Below, one piece after another: positions 59,299-64,000 of a DNA stretch of 64,000 nucleotides. How positions within the stretch are numbered: position 1 is the stretch's first letter; each line of letters opens with the position of its first letter. The DNA comes from Patella vulgata (taxonomy: Eukaryota; Mollusca; Gastropoda; Patellidae). The notes under the pieces are model-generated. The model saw nothing but the letters and a program-made list of their open reading frames with translations, was not told where the DNA came from and ran no database searches. The stretch spans positions 9,706,001 through 9,770,000 of the forward strand of contig NC_065887.2 of the NCBI RefSeq assembly GCF_932274485.2, given 5' to 3'. The position numbers and the translations under genes were made by a program.

Positions 59299-59329
<31 letters not shown>
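59087..59329 (+). mobile_element. SINE-1, 5'-truncated
   Basis: Begins after the A box (TGCGCTGTATCATAAGG) and has a long TC tail. Confidence 0.85.
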
Positions 59330-59333
<4 letters not shown>

Positions 59334-59443
59334 CTGTTAACCTAATTGTTGTCCCAGATTCATTGAAATTGCAGGCCTTTAATCTATTTATCATTATCTC
59401 ACAGACTTAGATATAAACTGGTGTTATAATTAGATAATATCGT

Positions 59444-59705
59444 GAGAGAGAAAGAAATGGGGTTTAACGTCCACTCAACACAAACTAGGTCATTTTGGGA
59501 CTAACATATGGTATAATTTTATTTAAAAAAATTTGCTTGCGCATAGGGGTCTTTAGCAGTGGCAGGAAATCGAAGGACCCAGAGAAAACCCACGCAGTTG
59601 GAGAGGCGACCCTTGTCCTTGTCACATAAGATCAGGGAATCGAAACCAATGACAGACCTTATGATACAGCACGCACATGCTAACCATTCGGCCATCCAAC
59701 CCCCC
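59444..59705 (-). mobile_element. SINE-1, full copy
   Basis: 13-bp duplication TAGATAATATCGT at 59431-59443 and 59706-59718. Confidence 0.92.
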
Positions 59706-60309
59706 TAGATAATATCGTATAAACTTACTCTATATATTATCTTGAATTATATAATATATTAATCATATCAGTCTAACTACTTACCTGTACAGCTAGTGTG
59801 ACAGGTATTTAAAAAGAGTAAGTATACCCTGCCTCATGTACTTATATATAATCTATAAGTGTTATCAGGTTTTCCAGATAGAGTAAGCATACATGTACTT
59901 TGCTATTGTATGTCATCATCACTACTGGATTTAGAGATTGTATTTAAGAATTTTGAAGCTAGTAGATATAACCTTTGGGCAAAATGGTTTCAGGCATTGT
60001 AACCAGCCCAGTAATTTGATGTCAGTGTCTCTGTCTTTCATTTTTTATTACCGTAGCTGTTGTTAATGATATACAAGATGTTTAACCATAAATATTGATA
60101 AAGAATCTTGAATTGATATGTAATCAGGCCATATTAGATATTTGTCTCTATATATATGCTAGTAATTGGATATTAACACTTAAAAAAAATAGGTTATAAA
60201 TCAATATTGTGTGATGGTTTATAAATAAACAAGATAAAGGACACTATTATAAGAGATATGCAAATTACTATATTTAATGTATAGGTGTGTATTGGTGTTT
60301 CAGTCTAGA

Positions 60310-60475
60310 TTGTATTAGTAATGGTGATCTAGGCTAGGCTGAAATTTCAATCGCTAAAATCTCAGTTCAGAGTTTATCAATTCAGCAAATTCCTTTTACA
60401 TTATCTAGTTTTTAACTGTTATAGTCAAAACTGCCAGCTCTTTATCTAATCTTCCATAATGTATCTTTAAATATT
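60310..60475 (-). repeat. R2 repeat, half copy
   Basis: TTAGTAATGGTGATCTAGGC to CTTCCATAATGTATCTTTAA. Confidence 0.65.
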
Positions 60476-60655
60476 CATTGTACTCAAAACCAGGATGTAA
60501 TATGAAATGTACGATGGAGGCATATTTCATGTAAATCTTAGACTTTAGCATCAAATTTTCACTTGTTTATCATATTGTTAACAATCAAACTGCTCCAACA
60601 CTCGTATCATCTTACTATATACATGGTTAACCTTGTGACTCCTATGTACATTTGA

Positions 60656-60975
60656 GGGCGGTTGGATGGTCGAATGGTTAGCGAGTGCGCGTTGTTTCAA
60701 AAGGTCTGTCATTGAGTCAACTGGCGCGGTTTTGATTTCTGGCATGTAGGTGACAAGGAGTAGCGTCGCCTGTCCTTCGACCTTCGCTTAGGACAAAAAT
60801 CTGGGGCCCTGTTTACACATTGATTGGTCTGGACGTAAAAGACCCTTTGACAGTTAGAATTTAGTATAGGCTGTAGAGCCACTGTCCAAGCAAAATTTCC
60901 CTCATAGCGCACTGTTTGGTGTGCATCCGTCTTCATTAGCTCGTGTGGGACGGGAAGGTAGGATGTTAAAGCCCA
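60656..60975 (+). mobile_element. Chimeric SINE: SINE-1 head, SINE-2 body
   Basis: 60656 to about 60775 is SINE-1 (A box TGGTCGAATGGTTAGC, CATTGAGTCAACTGGC, GTGACAAGGAGTAGCGTCGC). From about 60776 it is SINE-2 (CATTGATTGGTCTGGACGTA, AGCAAAATTTCCCTCATAGC, GGATGTTAAAGCCC), in the same orientation. It stands just upstream of the transporter exon. Confidence 0.8.
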
Positions 60976-61043
60976 TGTCGGATATGTGAATCTCGATTGA
61001 CTAAAGTCTGACTGCAAATAAATTTATTTTATTTTCATTTCAG

Positions 61044-61967
61044 GTAGATTTGTTCAAGTAAGGTATTAAAACTGCTGAGGCCTACTGGACCTTTATCATG
61101 ACAAACGAATATGAAGATTTCTCCAATCACACACCTACCAACACGGGGGATGATGATGAGGAGAAAAAACCCAAATTAACAACAGTAGCGTCAACTTATT
61201 TCAACGAACAAATTCCTATACCAAATTCTGATGATGTAAGTAACAAAACATTTAACTTGTTCTCTCCATATCTTTAATGGGGGTTGGGGGGAGGGGGGGG
61301 GTGAATAGTTAACGGTGGCCAGCATTGCATCATTAGGTCTGTCATTGAGTCAAGTGGCATGACTTCCCATGAGGGAAATTTTGTCCCTACTGCTTCACTA
61401 CGACCTGCTCTTATTTTGAATTCCAAGAAAAATAATCCGAGAAAAAAGAAAAACCGAGGCCGACAGACCAAGGTTTTTATGTAGAGGGTTTTTTTTTCTG
61501 AAGTTTTTCTTCCCCAGCATAACCGAAGTCAAACCAACCGTCTATATTTACATGTACGTACAATTCAAGTAAGTTCTTTCACATGCACTCAGATGTGTAC
61601 ATCGGTCCTCTTTTTTTGTCTAATCCGAATAAATAGGAGCTGTTCTTGCCAGATCGTCTGTTCTACACCACTAACAAGGGGAAACCACACCGGAAAAATC
61701 TGAGGAACTGTCTTGGCTAACACTAGGACTGATCCTCACTGAGCCACTGAGACTCCCTGCAGAAGATGCGAGTACTTGTTGATTTAGATATTATATTTAG
61801 ATTTATGTCTAATTTAAAATATAAATGTACTTTTGTTATTTCAGTATAGATTTAGTTTTCGTAAATTGTGGGCTTTCACCGGACCCGGTTTTTTGATGAG
61901 CATAGCTTATCTTGATCCTGGTAATATAGAATCTGATTTACAATCCGGATCCATTGCTCAGTTTAGG
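61044..61967 (+). CDS. SLC11A2: SLC11/NRAMP metal-ion transporter (DMT1-like), N-terminal exons
   Basis: Proton-coupled divalent-metal (Fe2+, Mn2+) transporter, present only as its N-terminal part. An acceptor at 61043 precedes 54 bp of 5' UTR and the ATG at 61098; the coding exon ends at 61235 (46 residues, phase 0). The second coding exon is 61845-61967, ending at GTAAGT. The cytosolic N-terminus ends in [14 protein letters not shown] and continues [32 protein letters not shown] when the exons are read through, the family hallmark. D70 and N73 of DPGN in the first membrane segment correspond to the metal-binding pair (D86 and N89 in human DMT1). At least one upstream UTR exon must exist; the remaining exons lie beyond 64 kb. 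SLC11A1 versus A2 cannot be separated from this part. Confidence 0.93.
61279..61765. mobile_element. SINE-1 head joined to inverted SINE-2
   Basis: 61279-61367 is a forward SINE-1 head (GTCATTGAGTCAAGTGGCAT); from 61368 reverse SINE-2 sequence follows (CATGAGGGAAATTTTGTCCC; then 61585-61765, ending GAGCCACTGAGACTCCC), with about 120 bp of other sequence inside. In the first transporter intron. Confidence 0.65.
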
Positions 61968-62145
61968 GTAAGTATCTGGAGGATCAGTTCTAGCAGTATA
62001 TCTTGTTGGAATTATTATACTTTGATCGTTATAGTTAATTCAATATGGCCTCTTTGATTTAAACCAAAATATGACTAAGGTGTTGATGTGGCTCTCCCTC
62101 TCTTTTCCTTGTCAAAAAAAAATTGCATATCTTTCAGAGGTGGGT

Positions 62146-62405
62146 GAGAGAGAGAGAAATGGGGTTTAACGTTCACTCGACACAAACTAGTTCATTTCGG
62201 GACTAACACATGGTTCAATTTTATTTCAACAATGCTGTTGCCCTTAGTGGTCTTTAGCAGTAGGATGAAACCGGAGGACCCGGAGAAAACCCTCGAGGTT
62301 GGACAGGCGACCCTACTCCTTGTCATGTACAACCGGAAAATCGAAACCACGCCAGTTGACTCAATGACAGACCTTATGATACAGCCCGCACATGCTAACC
62401 ATTCG
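62146..62405 (-). mobile_element. SINE-1, head clipped
   Basis: GA tail to AACCATTCGG in the A box, then an abrupt switch to GAGTC-rich DNA. Transporter intron. Confidence 0.85.
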
Positions 62406-62580
62406 GACCTCGAGTCCGAATCGAATACCAAGTCGCCGCAACTCGAGTTCGAGTCACTAAGTTTTAGGTCACTGACTTTAGTACCGAGTCGAGTCCCAAG
62501 TCTTCACAAAGTCTGAGAACTAAGTTCTTTCAAGTCGTGAGTCTTCACAACTGCTGAGTCAAGTCGCAAGTTGGGTCATT
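62406..62580. repeat. Degenerate GAGTC/AAGTC array
   Basis: About 20 occurrences of GAGTC, AAGTC or their near-variants; the pattern resumes at 62983-63015 beyond an R2 copy. Confidence 0.6.
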
Positions 62581-62986
62581 GATGTAACATTATAGGAGAT
62601 AAGATAAAGAGCTGGCAATTCTCATTACAATAGTTAAACACTAGATAATGTAAAGAGAATATGCTGAAAGTTTCAGTCAAAATGCTCCACATTGAACCGA
62701 GATGTTAGCAATGGAATTTTAGGCCTAGCCTTGATCATCATTACTAAAGTTGGTATGATATTAAAAAAACAACAACATAGTCTCGATTACCCATTTTGAT
62801 GTTAAATCATCCATCACAATATATATTCAAATCCAGTAAATATCACAGCCTAGCGATGCCATCGAGAGTTGATTATGGTCTGGATAAGTTAATGAATGTC
62901 TAATTAATAATTTGGATAACATTTCAGGCCTACGGAAAGACCTACAATACGCAGATTTAGCTCTTGCATAATGTATGTTTAAGTCA
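62581..62986 (+). repeat. R2 repeat, full length
   Basis: From TAACATTATAGGAGATAAG to TCTTGCATAATGTATGTTTAA, inserted in the GAGTC array. Confidence 0.8.
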
Positions 62987-63615
62987 GACTCGAGTCTTGA
63001 ATTGTGGGACTCATGTTCCAACCTTTGCTATCTTTTTCCTACCTTTTTGTGAAATTTGGCCCTTAAACATTTATGCTGATCCCCTTAAGCTACATATTCT
63101 GTATTCATTTATGATTACCATATTTTACGCAAAGCAATGGTCAATTGAATTATGGGTTTGTCTGTCCGTCTATCTGCATGTCGCACCTTTTGTTACACAA
63201 TAACTCTGCTTCTACAGTGTTCAAACTTGTAGGTGAATTTTGTGACTGTGGTTGTGAACTGTGAACATTTTCTGCTTAGAATTAATCAAAGCAATTTGAT
63301 TGGTTGAGACTGTTGAACAGATTAACTTTGATTCTAATTGCTTGAGTGATCGAGTGATAAAACTTGATACCAATATTTAGAATCATCCTATCTTGAGACC
63401 ACTACAAGAGTAAACATTGGGGGGATTTGTTTTTTTGCTGATCATGGCTATAGTTTTAAGATTATTGGTCCTGGTTTAAAAAATCGTCTATCATATAGAT
63501 CTATTTGGTAGGTAGAGTGAGTGAGTAGAAATATATAGTGTGAATATCAATAGTAATTTAAGAGGAAAAATAAAGTTTTGATTTGCTAATCCTAGGTATA
63601 CAGTTGTATGGTTAA

Positions 63616-64000
63616 ACACACATTATGCAAAAGCTAAATCTGCCTATTGCAGGTCTGTCTTTAGGACTGAGATGTTATATAAACTATTAATTAGACATTA
63701 ATGAACTTATCCAGGCCATAATCATCTCTTGATGCCATCATTAGCCTGCAATGTTTAGTGGATTTGAAAGCATTTTGTGATGGATAATTTAACGTAAAAA
63801 TGGATAATCAAGACTTTGTATATTATCGTGCCACCGTCAGTAATGACGATCATGACTAGCCTAAAATTAAATCGCTATATCTCGATTCAGAGTAAAGCAA
63901 TTTCACTGAAAATTTCATCATATTCTGTTTTCATTATCTATTTTTTTTTTTAACTATTAACTATTATAGCGAGAACTATCAACCCTTTAATTATAAAGGT
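63616..64000 (-). repeat. R2 repeat, runs to the window edge
   Basis: From AAACACACATTATGCAAAAG; the right end is at or past 64000. Confidence 0.75.

Overview
The window looks like nuclear DNA of a lophotrochozoan animal, most likely a mollusc. All host genes carry GT-AG introns, the kinesin reads closest to what I remember of squid kinesin heavy chain, and the AT-rich non-coding DNA is packed with two tRNA-derived SINE families and several MITE-like families. The species call is inference; the gene calls rest on protein motifs read through reconstructed exons.

Layout. (1) 5-10905, + strand: last twelve coding exons (594 residues) of a kinesin-1 heavy chain (KIF5), with a possible 27-nt alternative microexon at 5905-5931. 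(2) 10906-16190: no further gene; probably long 3' UTR and intergenic DNA. (3) 17553-18806, +: intronless RING/B-box/coiled-coil/MATH protein (TRIM37-like architecture). (4) 19521-20245: zinc-knuckle (CCHC) retroelement-type fragment in a repeat-rich intergenic stretch. (5) 23014-33043, +: complete ten-exon SARNP (SAP-domain mRNA export factor). (6) 36617-43859, -: complete ten-exon HSD17B7 (3-ketosteroid reductase), convergent with SARNP. (7) 44135-44168, +: a candidate first coding exon only 275 bp from the HSD17B7 start, suggesting a bidirectional promoter. (8) 45.1-61.0 kb: repeats only (SINEs, a palindromic MITE, a Helitron-like element, tandem arrays). (9) 61044-61967, +: first coding exons of an SLC11/NRAMP (DMT1-like) metal transporter that continues past the window.

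The genes are unrelated housekeeping functions (axonal transport, mRNA export, sterol synthesis, metal uptake) with no sign of a functional cluster. The interest lies in the repeats. SINE-1 (head like tRNA-Ser/Leu, TC-rich tail) and SINE-2 (a different tRNA-like head, ATTTC-rich tail) end in the same 19-nt motif, which points to one shared LINE partner. I count roughly 33 SINE-1 and 16 SINE-2 pieces, many with exact target-site duplications, including nested and chimeric copies. Around them lie foldback elements with telomere-like cores, a hAT-like MITE with 8-bp duplications, a TA-flanked MITE built of AAGCCC palindromes, and an abundant ~400-bp element (called R2 here) with about 14 copies.

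I see no bacterial-type system, CRISPR array, rRNA or free tRNA gene.
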